Below, in pieces: positions 18,518-26,543 of a DNA stretch of 64,000 nt. The notes beneath the pieces are model-generated. The model saw only the letters and a program-made list of their open reading frames with translations. It had not been told where the DNA came from and ran no database searches. The stretch is from Cognataquiflexum aquatile (lineage in GTDB: Bacteria; Bacteroidota; Bacteroidia; Cytophagales; Cyclobacteriaceae). The translations under genes were made by a program, and so were the position numbers. The DNA lies in assembly GCF_003316845.1 (NCBI RefSeq), contig NZ_QMIK01000001.1, forward strand, positions 1,515,696 to 1,579,695, written 5' to 3'. The stretch's first letter is position 1. Each line of letters opens with the position of its first letter.

Positions 18518-18637
18518 ATGAACAACCTTTTTAAAACCTTGATTGCGGGCTATGGCGCAAAGAAATTAGGTGGCGGCTGTATCAGCACCATCATTGTATT
18601 TGTTATTATTTACTTTTTGTTAGGTCAGTGCAGCTAG
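18518..18637 (+). CDS. Small 39-residue single-span membrane protein
   Basis: An ATG at 18518 opens 39 codons. Residues 1-20 are a short amphipathic, glycine-rich stretch (LIAGYGAKKLGGG); residues 21-36 are strongly hydrophobic (ISTIIVFVIIYFLLG); it ends GQCS. The layout fits a small inner-membrane protein. It is bracketed by a terminator upstream (18391-18424) and a strong terminator downstream (18699-18732), so it appears to be its own transcription unit. The AKKLGGGC segment looks like a conserved small-protein family in Cytophagales, but that is recollection, not a search result. Function unknown. Confidence 0.6.
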   Translation: MNNLFKTLIAGYGAKKLGGGCISTIIVFVIIYFLLGQCS

Positions 18638-18698
18638 CTCAATCAATAGAACGATAAACGAAAAGGACATATACTGATCGTCGATTCTTTCTAGCCCG

Positions 18699-18732
18699 AA
18701 AACCGTCAGCCTCATCACTGACGGTTTTTTTC
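18699..18732 (+). terminator. Strong rho-independent terminator after the small membrane protein
   Basis: Stem AAACCGTCAG / CTGACGGTTT with an eight-base loop, followed by a T run. It closes the 39-codon gene. Confidence 0.85.
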
Positions 18733-18796
18733 TTATTTCGTAATTTTTTGATTTTTTTTTAAAAATTAGTTTTATTTTTAAATCAAACTCGCACCC

Positions 18797-19909
18797 ATGA
18801 AAAACTTAATCAAATCATTCGCACTAGGTACTTTTTTATTCCTTTTCCTTCAAAATTGTACCCCAAAAGAAGAAATCCCTACTGAGCCCATTGTTTGGGA
18901 AAGAGCAGCAGGTTTTGGAACGGCTCCACTTTTGGGTAGCAGCTTGCTTAATCAAGAACTTTTCGTGACTTCCGAAGCAGGAAGGTATCCAAACGCATCA
19001 CTTGATGGTCCAAATGATTTTCAAGGTTTTGGAATTGAACAAAATAAACCTGGTAGATATAGATTTCCTGTTTCGGATAAAGTTGTTGCGTCAAACAATA
19101 ACTACCAAATCGTGCTCGAGGCACCCAAAAATGTTGGCTTGTCTGGCAAAGCTATCAAGTTAAATATGAGAGAACTTGATCCGGACTTTCAGTATTTTTT
19201 TGATCTCCCTTACTTTGTGGGCGATGCCATCGGAATTGACAAAAATGGAACCGTCCTTGTTCCTTACCACAGCGCAAAAGATGGATTTGCGAAAAGTTCT
19301 CCTGACTTTGTCATCATCAAAACAAAACTTGTAGAAGGCGAACTTGAAATCCTAGAATTGAAATTGATAAAAGAAAATTACATTCAAGGAATGAATTCGG
19401 TCACAAGGTTGAATTCATTTGAAAACTTTTTCCAAATTAGAATAGGACCCTATACCTATAATTTAGGCGACGATGGAAAACCGAAATTAAAACATGAGCA
19501 CCTCACAAAATCATTTCAATTCGGGAATGAGATAATATCTTTTGGAGCATTGTTCGGCCAAAGCAGCCCTCTTTTTGCCTATCGTTCAAATCTAAATGGG
19601 GAGAATACCCAATTGATAAACACTTTTAATGATCCTTCGATCCTCCAATTAGAATTTACGGCTGTGGACGGAAGGATCATTGGATATGGAAACAGTCAGT
19701 TATTTTTAATCGACCTTCAAGAAAGTAACATTAAAATCACAGAACTTGACAATACCGGGCTTGAAGGAAGCTATATCACTTCCGTTACTGTGGCAGATGA
19801 CAACAGGGTATTTGTGACATCTGCTCCAATCCCTGGCTTTGACCTCGCTGGTGGATTCTATAAACCTATTGAAGAATTGTTCAAACCAAGGCAGGCTTCA
19901 ACCAAATAA
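18797..19909 (+). CDS. Lipoprotein of unknown function
   Basis: 370 residues. Signal sequence with a lipobox-like FLQNC, giving lipid-anchored Cys21, so probably outer-membrane or periplasmic. The mature part has no cysteine pairs or repeats that identify a family. Recurrent segments such as IDKNGTVLVPYH, AVDGRIIGYG and VADDNRVFVTSAP resemble beta-propeller blades, which is only suggestive. It is monocistronic: it follows the 18699 terminator and ends at a bidirectional terminator shared with the convergent GMC oxidoreductase gene. Confidence 0.8.
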   Translation: MKNLIKSFALGTFLFLFLQNCTPKEEIPTEPIVWERAAGFGTAPLLGSSLLNQELFVTSEAGRYPNASLDGPNDFQGFGIEQNKPGRYRFPVSDKVVASNNNYQIVLEAPKNVGLSGKAIKLNMRELDPDFQYFFDLPYFVGDAIGIDKNGTVLVPYHSAKDGFAKSSPDFVIIKTKLVEGELEILELKLIKENYIQGMNSVTRLNSFENFFQIRIGPYTYNLGDDGKPKLKHEHLTKSFQFGNEIISFGALFGQSSPLFAYRSNLNGENTQLINTFNDPSILQLEFTAVDGRIIGYGNSQLFLIDLQESNIKITELDNTGLEGSYITSVTVADDNRVFVTSAPIPGFDLAGGFYKPIEELFKPRQASTK

Positions 19910-19910
19910 A

Positions 19911-19938
19911 AAAAATCCGGATTCTCATCCGGATTTTT
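19911..19938. terminator. Bidirectional terminator between convergent genes
   Basis: Stem AAAATCCGGAT / ATCCGGATTTT with a four-base loop, and A and T runs on both sides. It serves the lipoprotein gene on plus and the GMC oxidoreductase gene on minus. Confidence 0.85.
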
Positions 19939-19952
19939 CAATTTATAACTTT

Positions 19953-21647
19953 TTACAAGTTCCCCTTGTTCAATTCCTCCACTGCATGGTTGGCTGCACG
20001 GGCAGTAAAAGCCATAAACATCAGCGTAGGATTTTGGGTGCTTGTACTCGTGAAGCTCGCTCCGTCTGAGACGAAAACATTTTTGCAGGTATGCAACTGA
20101 TTCCATTCATTCAGCAGGGAAGTTTTTGGATCTTTTCCCATACGAACTCCTCCCATTTCGTGGATGTCAGATCCAGGAGGTGCTTTGGTATCTTCGACTT
20201 TGATATCTGTAAATCCTGATTTTTCGAACATCTCTTGTTGCTGCTGAAGGAAATCTGCCGTCATTTTGTCGTCATTATCCGTCCATTCGACCGAAAGGAT
20301 GATCTTTGGGATACCATATTTATCCTTCTCATCAGTACTGAGGCGAATATGGTTGGTTTCGATGGGAATGGTTTCTCCCTGCATCCAAGCTGACATACGC
20401 CAAGTGCCATATTTTTGGTTGAGTAGGCTGTCACGAAGGTCATGCCCGATGACGCTTGTGTCTGAACCGAGACCTCTTCCACCTGCCATGCCTATCGAAT
20501 AGCCTCGTAGAAAGTCTGTGTCCTGACGGAATACATTCCTGAATCTCGGCACATAGGCGTGTCCGGCATGCCTTCCCTCGGTGGCTTTGTCAGCAAATCC
20601 CTCATAACTCGCACTTCCTTTTCCACGGTAATTATGACAGGCAAGGAACTTGCCCATCAGGCCGTTGTCATTGCCGATACCATTGGGAAATCTTGAAGAT
20701 TTTGAGTTGAGCAATATCGCATTGGTAGCGATGGTGGATGCATTTACGAAGATGATTTTTGCATAAAACTCCATTGCATCACCTGTTGCCCGGTCACTGA
20801 TTCTCACGCCCGAGGCTTTACCTTTTGCTTCGTCATAAATGATGGATTCCACTACCGAATCGGGACGAATGGTCAGGTTTCCGGTCTTTTCTGCCCAAGG
20901 CAAAGTAGAGGCATTGGCAGAAAAATATCCTCCGTACACACAGCCTCGGTTACACATGCCTTGGTTTTGGCATTTATTCCGCCCTTGTTCTTTATGGATT
21001 TGCTGAGGATCTGTAAGGTGTGCACACCTTCCCTGGATGAGGTGTCGGTCGCCATAATTCTGCTTGAGCTGTTCTTTATAATATTGCTCGATGCAACTCA
21101 ACTCAAATCCCGGCTGCACGATGGAATCCGGCAACTCAGGCAATCCATCCCTTCCTCCGGCGATTCCTGCAAATGTCTCTACATAATCCAGCCAAGGCTC
21201 TAGGTCTTTATACCTCACCGGCCAATCCACCGCAAAGCCATCCCGCGCAGGACCTTCAAAATCATAATCCGACCAACGCTGCGTTGCCCTAGCCCAAAGC
21301 AATGACTTGCCTCCGACATGGTATCCACGAAACCACCGGAATGGCTTTTCTTCAATGATCGGCTGCTCATCTTCATCCAAAGCCCAATGCATGGTCTCTT
21401 CTCTCGCCCACCTGGCCGCACCGATTCCGGATCGCTTATCCACAGGTACGGCACCACGGAACTCAAACTCCCAAGGTGCTTTGGAAGCTGTGGGGTAATC
21501 TTCTATGTGCCGGACCATCCTGCCCCTTTCGAGGACTAGGGTCTTCAATCCTTTTTCTGTGAGTTCTTTGGCTGCCCATCCTCCGCTGGCGCCTGAACCA
21601 ATCACGATCGCATCATAGGTGCGCTTATCTTTTGAATCCTGTAACAT
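19953..21647 (-). CDS. GMC-family FAD-dependent sugar/alcohol dehydrogenase, large subunit
   Basis: 564 residues. An N-terminal FAD-binding Rossmann motif (YDAIVIGSGASGGWAAKEL) starts near residue 11. The cysteine-rich mid region (NQGMCNRGC) and the C-terminal catalytic region (HEMGGVRMGKDP, then TQNPTLMFMAFTARA) are typical of the GMC branch that pairs with a gluconate-2-dehydrogenase-type subunit 3. It has no signal peptide, and its partner gene 12 bases upstream has a Tat signal, so export by hitch-hiking is likely. Members oxidise sugars or sugar alcohols and pass electrons to a cytochrome c. A paralogue lies at 35422-37101 with the gene order reversed. Substrate unknown. Confidence 0.9.
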   Translation of the reverse strand: MLQDSKDKRTYDAIVIGSGASGGWAAKELTEKGLKTLVLERGRMVRHIEDYPTASKAPWEFEFRGAVPVDKRSGIGAARWAREETMHWALDEDEQPIIEEKPFRWFRGYHVGGKSLLWARATQRWSDYDFEGPARDGFAVDWPVRYKDLEPWLDYVETFAGIAGGRDGLPELPDSIVQPGFELSCIEQYYKEQLKQNYGDRHLIQGRCAHLTDPQQIHKEQGRNKCQNQGMCNRGCVYGGYFSANASTLPWAEKTGNLTIRPDSVVESIIYDEAKGKASGVRISDRATGDAMEFYAKIIFVNASTIATNAILLNSKSSRFPNGIGNDNGLMGKFLACHNYRGKGSASYEGFADKATEGRHAGHAYVPRFRNVFRQDTDFLRGYSIGMAGGRGLGSDTSVIGHDLRDSLLNQKYGTWRMSAWMQGETIPIETNHIRLSTDEKDKYGIPKIILSVEWTDNDDKMTADFLQQQQEMFEKSGFTDIKVEDTKAPPGSDIHEMGGVRMGKDPKTSLLNEWNQLHTCKNVFVSDGASFTSTSTQNPTLMFMAFTARAANHAVEELNKGNL

Positions 21648-21659
21648 GTCGTCTTGGGT

Positions 21660-22217
21660 TTAAGCTTGGGAAGTTACATCGATGCATCCATGGAAATAGC
21701 CCGGAGCCATCTTGTAGCCACGGTAATCTACCATCACCTCCTTGACTGTGGTGAATCCTGTGATGGTCTGTGATTTTATAAGGTCAAAAAACTTCTTCTC
21801 TTCCTCATTTTCAGAGGAAGCCAAGGAAAGTAAAAGCCCTTCACGCTCCTCTTGAGTACCTTTTTCAAAAGATTTACCGAGTGTTGTCTTTGACTTTTCT
21901 GCAAGTGAGGCCAATTGGGATTTGATCATATCCTGATCTTCCTTTTCGTAGCAATGCTCAAAAAGCCTGATCAGATACTTGTCCGTGCCGGTACTCAGTG
22001 CACCGATAGGTTGGGCATCCGGGGTAGGTAATTTGGTTGGCAATCCTGCAGGAATGATCGTGTCCGCGATAGCAGTGATCAGGTGCTCTTCCTTGAAAGA
22101 GAAAAAACCTTTGTGTGTCAACTGGTCGACGAGCTGCCATTTCCAGTCCACAAGAACCAACCCTGCGATACCCACTGCAGTACCTCCAAGGATTTTAAGC
22201 GATTTTCTTCTGTCCAT
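21660..22217 (-). CDS. Gluconate 2-dehydrogenase subunit 3-like protein with Tat signal
   Basis: 185 residues from the ATG at 22217; a longer form from 22259 would put 14 residues before the signal. The N-terminus MDRRKSLKIL followed by a hydrophobic stretch is a twin-arginine signal. The mature part matches the subunit-3 family (FSFKEEHLITAIADTIIPAG, ending in DYRGYKMAPGYFHGC), the small chaperone-like partner of GMC dehydrogenases. It lies 12 bases upstream of the GMC gene on the same strand, so the two form a transcription unit. Unlike its paralogue at 37120 it lacks a lipobox. Confidence 0.87.
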   Translation of the reverse strand: MDRRKSLKILGGTAVGIAGLVLVDWKWQLVDQLTHKGFFSFKEEHLITAIADTIIPAGLPTKLPTPDAQPIGALSTGTDKYLIRLFEHCYEKEDQDMIKSQLASLAEKSKTTLGKSFEKGTQEEREGLLLSLASSENEEEKKFFDLIKSQTITGFTTVKEVMVDYRGYKMAPGYFHGCIDVTSQA

Positions 22218-22488
22218 AAATGTTATTTCGGGATGCAATACTGCTGTAATATAGGGCATTGACTTTTAAAATAACAGCCCCGAAACTCCAAAATCTACCA
22301 ATGGAAAATGAAAGGGATCGGTGGAGGATGAAGTCTGCTTCGGATCTGTTACAGACAGTCATGAAAACACACAAAGGTTTATTAGTGAATTGGAATAGTG
22401 AAATTAATTGAGAAAATTTAGAACAGTAATATCCGAAAAGTAAATCCTCAATTTAATGGATTCACTAAGCCAAAACCTTTATATTAAA

Positions 22489-22914
22489 ATGAAAAAATCC
22501 AAAGAATGTTTAAAAGGAGAAGTTTTCATCAATGCCTCCATCGACAAGGTTTGGGGGCTTTGGATCGATCCTGACCACATCAAGAACTGGAACATTATCT
22601 CTAATGAATGGCACACCCCGATTGCCCAAAATGACTTTCGGGTTGGCGGGAAATTGTACCTGAAGATGGAAGCCCTTGACAAAAGTGACGGTTTTGATTA
22701 CGAATGTATTTATGACAACATCATCCCATTCAAAGAAATCAGCCATGTAGGTGCTGATGGCCGCAAAACAAAATTGGACTACGAAGAGACTCCGCAAGGC
22801 GTCAAAGTCACAGAGTCATTTGAACCCGAAAACCATACTCCGCTAGATGTTCAAGAGGCTTTTTGTCAGTCTATTCTTGATAATTTCAAAAGGTATGTGG
22901 AGGATGCAGAATGA
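22489..22914 (+). CDS. SRPBCC (AHSA1-like) domain protein
   Basis: 141 residues from the ATG at 22489; an alternative ATG at 22456 adds 11. The protein fits the START/Bet v1-like AHSA1 fold: INASIDKVWGLWIDPDHIKNWN at the start, a central FRVGGKLYLKM strand, and a C-terminal helix ending QSILDNFKRYVEDAE. These domains bind hydrophobic ligands or act as small regulators; the ligand is unknown. It is followed after 41 bases by a membrane LytTR regulator gene on the same strand, so co-expression is likely. Confidence 0.83.
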   Translation: MKKSKECLKGEVFINASIDKVWGLWIDPDHIKNWNIISNEWHTPIAQNDFRVGGKLYLKMEALDKSDGFDYECIYDNIIPFKEISHVGADGRKTKLDYEETPQGVKVTESFEPENHTPLDVQEAFCQSILDNFKRYVEDAE

Positions 22915-22955
22915 GTATTTGATTGTCATTTTATTCATTAAACTCAAAAAATAAA

Positions 22956-23792
22956 ATGAAACCAACCCTGACACTTTCGCAATTTGGATTTTCCCAAAGG
23001 AAAATATTTGTCTTGTTTGGGTTTTTGGTCACCTGTATTTTGCTGACTGTATTGATTGATTTTCTGGAATCCAGATTTCAAAACTACGGCTTTTACCTTT
23101 CGGAATCTTTGTTGTTCAGTTCGTATTGGTGGATTTTTTTACCGCTTTGGTATGGACAGCTGAGTCTTCTGGAAACCCACAAAACCAAAGTAAGATTTGC
23201 CCTTATTGTTCTCATTCCGATCATCATCCACCTTTTTGCTTTTCCCGGATTGGTATGGCTCATTTCGTCCGTATTTTATACTCATACCTTTGAGTTTGGG
23301 CAGACTTTTGAATTTGGCTTGACCCAACATTTCTTTAAAATTTTTCTTTTATACACCATTCCGATCGGTCTGTATGCCTTTTTTAGGGATAGAATCAGGG
23401 ATTTCCAAAGTCAAAATAACTCAATAAGTAAAGAAGCAAATGATTTTTTGACCAGTCTAAAAGTCAGGGAAGGAAACAAACAACTCCAAATTCCCACTAA
23501 AGATGTGTTCTATTTTTCTGCCAACCCCCCCTATGTCAATGTCCATTACAAAGACAAAAAACACCTTTGCAACATCACACTCAAATCCCTTTCTGAAAAA
23601 CTGGACCTCAGATTTTTTGTCAGGATTCACAAATCTGAAATTGTAAACCTGATTCATGTCCAATCCTATAAATCCCGACAGAACGGGGATTATGATGTGA
23701 CGATGGATGACGGAACAGAACTCAGACTCAGTAGGAATTTTGCAAAGGATTTCAAAAGCAAACTTGAAATCCTTACTCAGGATAAGCTATAA
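22956..23792 (+). CDS. Membrane-anchored LytTR-family transcriptional regulator
   Basis: 278 residues from the ATG at 22956. Four hydrophobic helices lie between residues about 15 and 145 (FVLFGFLVTCILLTVLIDF; LPLWYGQLSLL; FALIVLIPIIIHLFAF; FFKIFLLYTIPIGLYAFF). The C-terminal about 100 residues form a LytTR DNA-binding domain (IPTKDVFYFSANPPYVNVHY; FVRIHKSEIVNLIHVQSY; LRLSRNFAKDFKSKL). Such proteins, common in Bacteroidota, lack a receiver domain and are thought to sense membrane or ligand signals directly. Genes on both sides on the same strand (SRPBCC upstream, dioxygenase-redoxin lipoprotein downstream) are candidate targets, as is autoregulation. Confidence 0.87.
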   Translation: MKPTLTLSQFGFSQRKIFVLFGFLVTCILLTVLIDFLESRFQNYGFYLSESLLFSSYWWIFLPLWYGQLSLLETHKTKVRFALIVLIPIIIHLFAFPGLVWLISSVFYTHTFEFGQTFEFGLTQHFFKIFLLYTIPIGLYAFFRDRIRDFQSQNNSISKEANDFLTSLKVREGNKQLQIPTKDVFYFSANPPYVNVHYKDKKHLCNITLKSLSEKLDLRFFVRIHKSEIVNLIHVQSYKSRQNGDYDVTMDDGTELRLSRNFAKDFKSKLEILTQDKL

Positions 23793-23861
23793 TTCCATCC
23801 TGTTGTCGATTTTGATTTGCAATCCAGGTTTTTAATGACTGATTTTTACAGAAAAAATCAA

Positions 23862-25073
23862 ATGAAAAAGGGAACACTAACCTGGTTGTTACTCGTGTTT
23901 TTTGCTTTTGGCTGCAAAGGCCAAACAGAAAGTACTGAAAACATTTCCAATCCATCTCAAAGAAAAGGTCCGGTCGGAGGAGGTTGTGACGGCTGCGAAT
24001 TGATGTATGTCGGCATTCCAAAAGAAATAAACGCAACAGACACCAGTGCCGGTTGGTACGAAGAAAAAGGACAAAAGCTTCTATTGACAGGAACTGTTTT
24101 CGAACCTGGTGGAAAGACTCCGGCTCCAAATATCATTATCTATTATTGGCACACCGACACCGGAGGATATTATACTGCGGACACCGAAACTGATCCAAAA
24201 GCAAAAAGTCATGGAAGGCTTAGAGGTTGGGTAAAATCCGATGAAAACGGAAAATACAGCATCTACACGATCCGACCTGCCCCTTATCCCAATGAGGATT
24301 TGCCTGCACATATTCACCTTTCAATCAAAGAACCTGATATCAAAAATGAGTACTATACCGATGATGTCGTTTTTGATGATGATCCGCTTTTGATTCCCTT
24401 TATGAAAAAATATCCACCCGAAAACCGGGCAGGAAGCGGAATCGTAAGGGTGCTTTTGAAAGGCAATTTGCAGATCGCCGAACATGACATCATCCTTGGA
24501 TTGAATATCCCCAATTATCCCCAAAAAGATGTTTCGAACAAGAAGTCAGGATTAAACATTGGCGAAGACCAACCCTCTTTTATCCCATTCCACGCCTTTG
24601 GGCCGGATAAGGGAAGCCAGGCTTGTCCAGTCTGCAAGTATGGAAGGTACCACGGGATCGTTTTTTTCGTGGGAAATAATCCTGATTGGGACGACATCAA
24701 AAAATGGCTTGGGTTTTTGGAATTACAGAGCATGTCGAGACAAAAATATCTCAAAGCTTATTTTGTATATGGAAATGAAAACGCATATAGCAAATCAATA
24801 AGGGCCAATGAACTTGAAACCATTGGCAGAGAACTGAATCTTCAAAGGACTGCTTTGACTTTCGTTCCCTCCTTCAGTGATTCCAAAACAGAGGCTAACC
24901 TAAACAAGATCAATCCTGAAACAGAGAACACATTCATCATTTATAAGAACCGGAGGATTGTCGATAAGTACATTGACCTGAAAGCGAATTCAGAAAATTT
25001 TGCTTTGATTTCAAATTCCTTGGATAGAACCCGGGGAGATTTTTTTGATTTGGATGGAATGCCGCATAATTGA
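23862..25073 (+). CDS. Lipoprotein fusing an intradiol dioxygenase-like domain to a thioredoxin-like domain
   Basis: 403 residues from the ATG at 23862. Signal sequence with a lipobox at Cys18 (FAFGC), so envelope-anchored. Residues about 40-215 match the intradiol ring-cleavage dioxygenase fold: YYWHTDTGGYYTAD, RGWVKSDENGKYSIYTIRPAPYP and PAHIHLSI. These supply likely iron(III) ligands Tyr103 or Tyr104, Tyr142, His150 and His152. Residues about 240-390 are thioredoxin-like with a CPVC pair (Cys255, Cys258) and IVFFVG strand. Characterised intradiol enzymes cleave catechols or protocatechuate in the cytosol; the exported lipoprotein form and the redox fusion point to another role. Substrate unknown. 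Confidence 0.82.
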   Translation: MKKGTLTWLLLVFFAFGCKGQTESTENISNPSQRKGPVGGGCDGCELMYVGIPKEINATDTSAGWYEEKGQKLLLTGTVFEPGGKTPAPNIIIYYWHTDTGGYYTADTETDPKAKSHGRLRGWVKSDENGKYSIYTIRPAPYPNEDLPAHIHLSIKEPDIKNEYYTDDVVFDDDPLLIPFMKKYPPENRAGSGIVRVLLKGNLQIAEHDIILGLNIPNYPQKDVSNKKSGLNIGEDQPSFIPFHAFGPDKGSQACPVCKYGRYHGIVFFVGNNPDWDDIKKWLGFLELQSMSRQKYLKAYFVYGNENAYSKSIRANELETIGRELNLQRTALTFVPSFSDSKTEANLNKINPETENTFIIYKNRRIVDKYIDLKANSENFALISNSLDRTRGDFFDLDGMPHN

Positions 25074-25341
25074 CCTATCTTCATTTGCCATTGACTCAAT
25101 ACTCCAATAATTAATAATAATCCGGCTTAATGATATATTTTACTTATTTATATCCAAACATTAATCAAAACCCTATTTTGGAAGTTAAGCCAATATGATT
25201 TAGTTTTGATTGAAAATTATCCATCGGATAAAAAGCTGACCCAAACCAGTTTTTCAGCTTCCTGCCACGCATAAGTATTATATAATGCAACAGCCTACAC
25301 CTGCACTGAACAAAAGTGTGAAATAAGATGGTTTGGACTTA

Positions 25342-26412
25342 ATGAAAGCCATGGCCATTTATTTTGTCTTGATTTACCATTTCCCGATTATGGAAGTTGA
25401 CTTTATTGGGACAGGAAAAACGGGGGCTTATTCCAATTTCTTTATTTTCTCCATTTTCAGCACATGCGTGCCGATTTTCTTTTTTATCAATGGCGCTTTG
25501 CTATTCAACAAATCAGGATTAAGTCTTAAAGCCCATGTGTCCAAGATCCTAAAAACAGTCATCTTGGTTATTATTTGGGGATTCATTACTATGATTTCGC
25601 TTTCTCTGATATATGGTGAAAGTATTTCTGTATCTGGAATCATAAAGGATATCTATACTTTGAAAACCGGATGGGTAAACCACCTTTGGTTTTTGGAAGC
25701 ACTTGTGGTGATTTATATCTTTTTCCCTATGCTTTTTTTGGCATTCAAAACCAAAAAGAACTACTTCTATTTCTTTTTTGCCTGTGTGATGATTTTGTCA
25801 TTTGGCAACACCTTCATCGGGCTTCTGCTGAATGTAGCAAGCACCGTTTCGGGAAAATTTTTGAACACTTATTTTTTCCTCAATTACTTTGGCGGGTTCA
25901 ATGCTTTCAGCGGAATCTATGGTTTTTCTATCGGCTATTTCATGCTGGGGGGAATTGTATTCTCTATGAAAGATTCCATCCTCACCAACAGAAACCGGAT
26001 ACTGTCCTTGATAGCAATCCCCGTGTCTATGGCTTTGTTGTTTTCCTATGGTGTCCTTATTTCATTCAGACAAGGGGAAACCTGGGACATTGGCTTCGAA
26101 GCGTTTGATTCTGTCTTTGCTTTGGTCATGGTCGTATCCATTTTTATCCTTTCCATGCAATACAATAACCGTGGCCTTTCAGGAAAAGTAATCCGACATG
26201 TCAGTAAAAATACCTTGGGCATCTATCTTCTACATAGAATTGTCGGCGCTTTGATCAAACCATTTTTCATGGAATTTAGCTTTTTCAGCACGTTTTTCGG
26301 GGGAATGGTTTTTGCAGGGGCCATACTGTTTCTAAGTTTGCTTGTCATTTATATCATGAAGAAAATCCCTTATTTCAATTACCTTTTTTCTTTGAAACTG
26401 AAGCTTGCCTAA
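25342..26412 (+). CDS. Acyltransferase 3 family membrane protein, N-terminus interrupted by a stop codon
   Basis: 356 residues from the ATG at 25342, with about ten membrane helices and the acyltransferase-3 pattern (IYFVLIYHF with the conserved His, later WFLEALVVIYIFFP and NTLGIYLLHRIVGALI). Members acylate surface polysaccharides or lipids. The natural N-terminus seems to start at ATG 25285: codons in the same frame read MQQPTPALNKSVK, then TAA (25324-25326), then DGLDLMKAMAI. The family usually has Arg/Lys-Tyr before such a segment, so TAA probably replaced a Tyr codon. Initiation at TTG 25333 or ATG 25342 would still give an almost complete enzyme. Whether it is active is open. Confidence 0.75.
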   Translation: MKAMAIYFVLIYHFPIMEVDFIGTGKTGAYSNFFIFSIFSTCVPIFFFINGALLFNKSGLSLKAHVSKILKTVILVIIWGFITMISLSLIYGESISVSGIIKDIYTLKTGWVNHLWFLEALVVIYIFFPMLFLAFKTKKNYFYFFFACVMILSFGNTFIGLLLNVASTVSGKFLNTYFFLNYFGGFNAFSGIYGFSIGYFMLGGIVFSMKDSILTNRNRILSLIAIPVSMALLFSYGVLISFRQGETWDIGFEAFDSVFALVMVVSIFILSMQYNNRGLSGKVIRHVSKNTLGIYLLHRIVGALIKPFFMEFSFFSTFFGGMVFAGAILFLSLLVIYIMKKIPYFNYLFSLKLKLA

Positions 26413-26543
26413 AAATATCTGGTTCCTTTCGTAAAAAAAATCAGGTATTGGGTTTGCGATGATTGTTCTGATTCCTTCTTCTATTTTTTGGACAAAATTC
26501 TTTTTATCTTCATTGGGTACCACTAGCCCAATAACCAAATCAG

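Noticed and set aside
25230..25262. Hairpin AAGCTGA / TCAGCTT after the dioxygenase-redoxin gene
   Set aside because: Fourteen-base loop, distance of over 150 bases from the stop codon and no T run; too weak to call.
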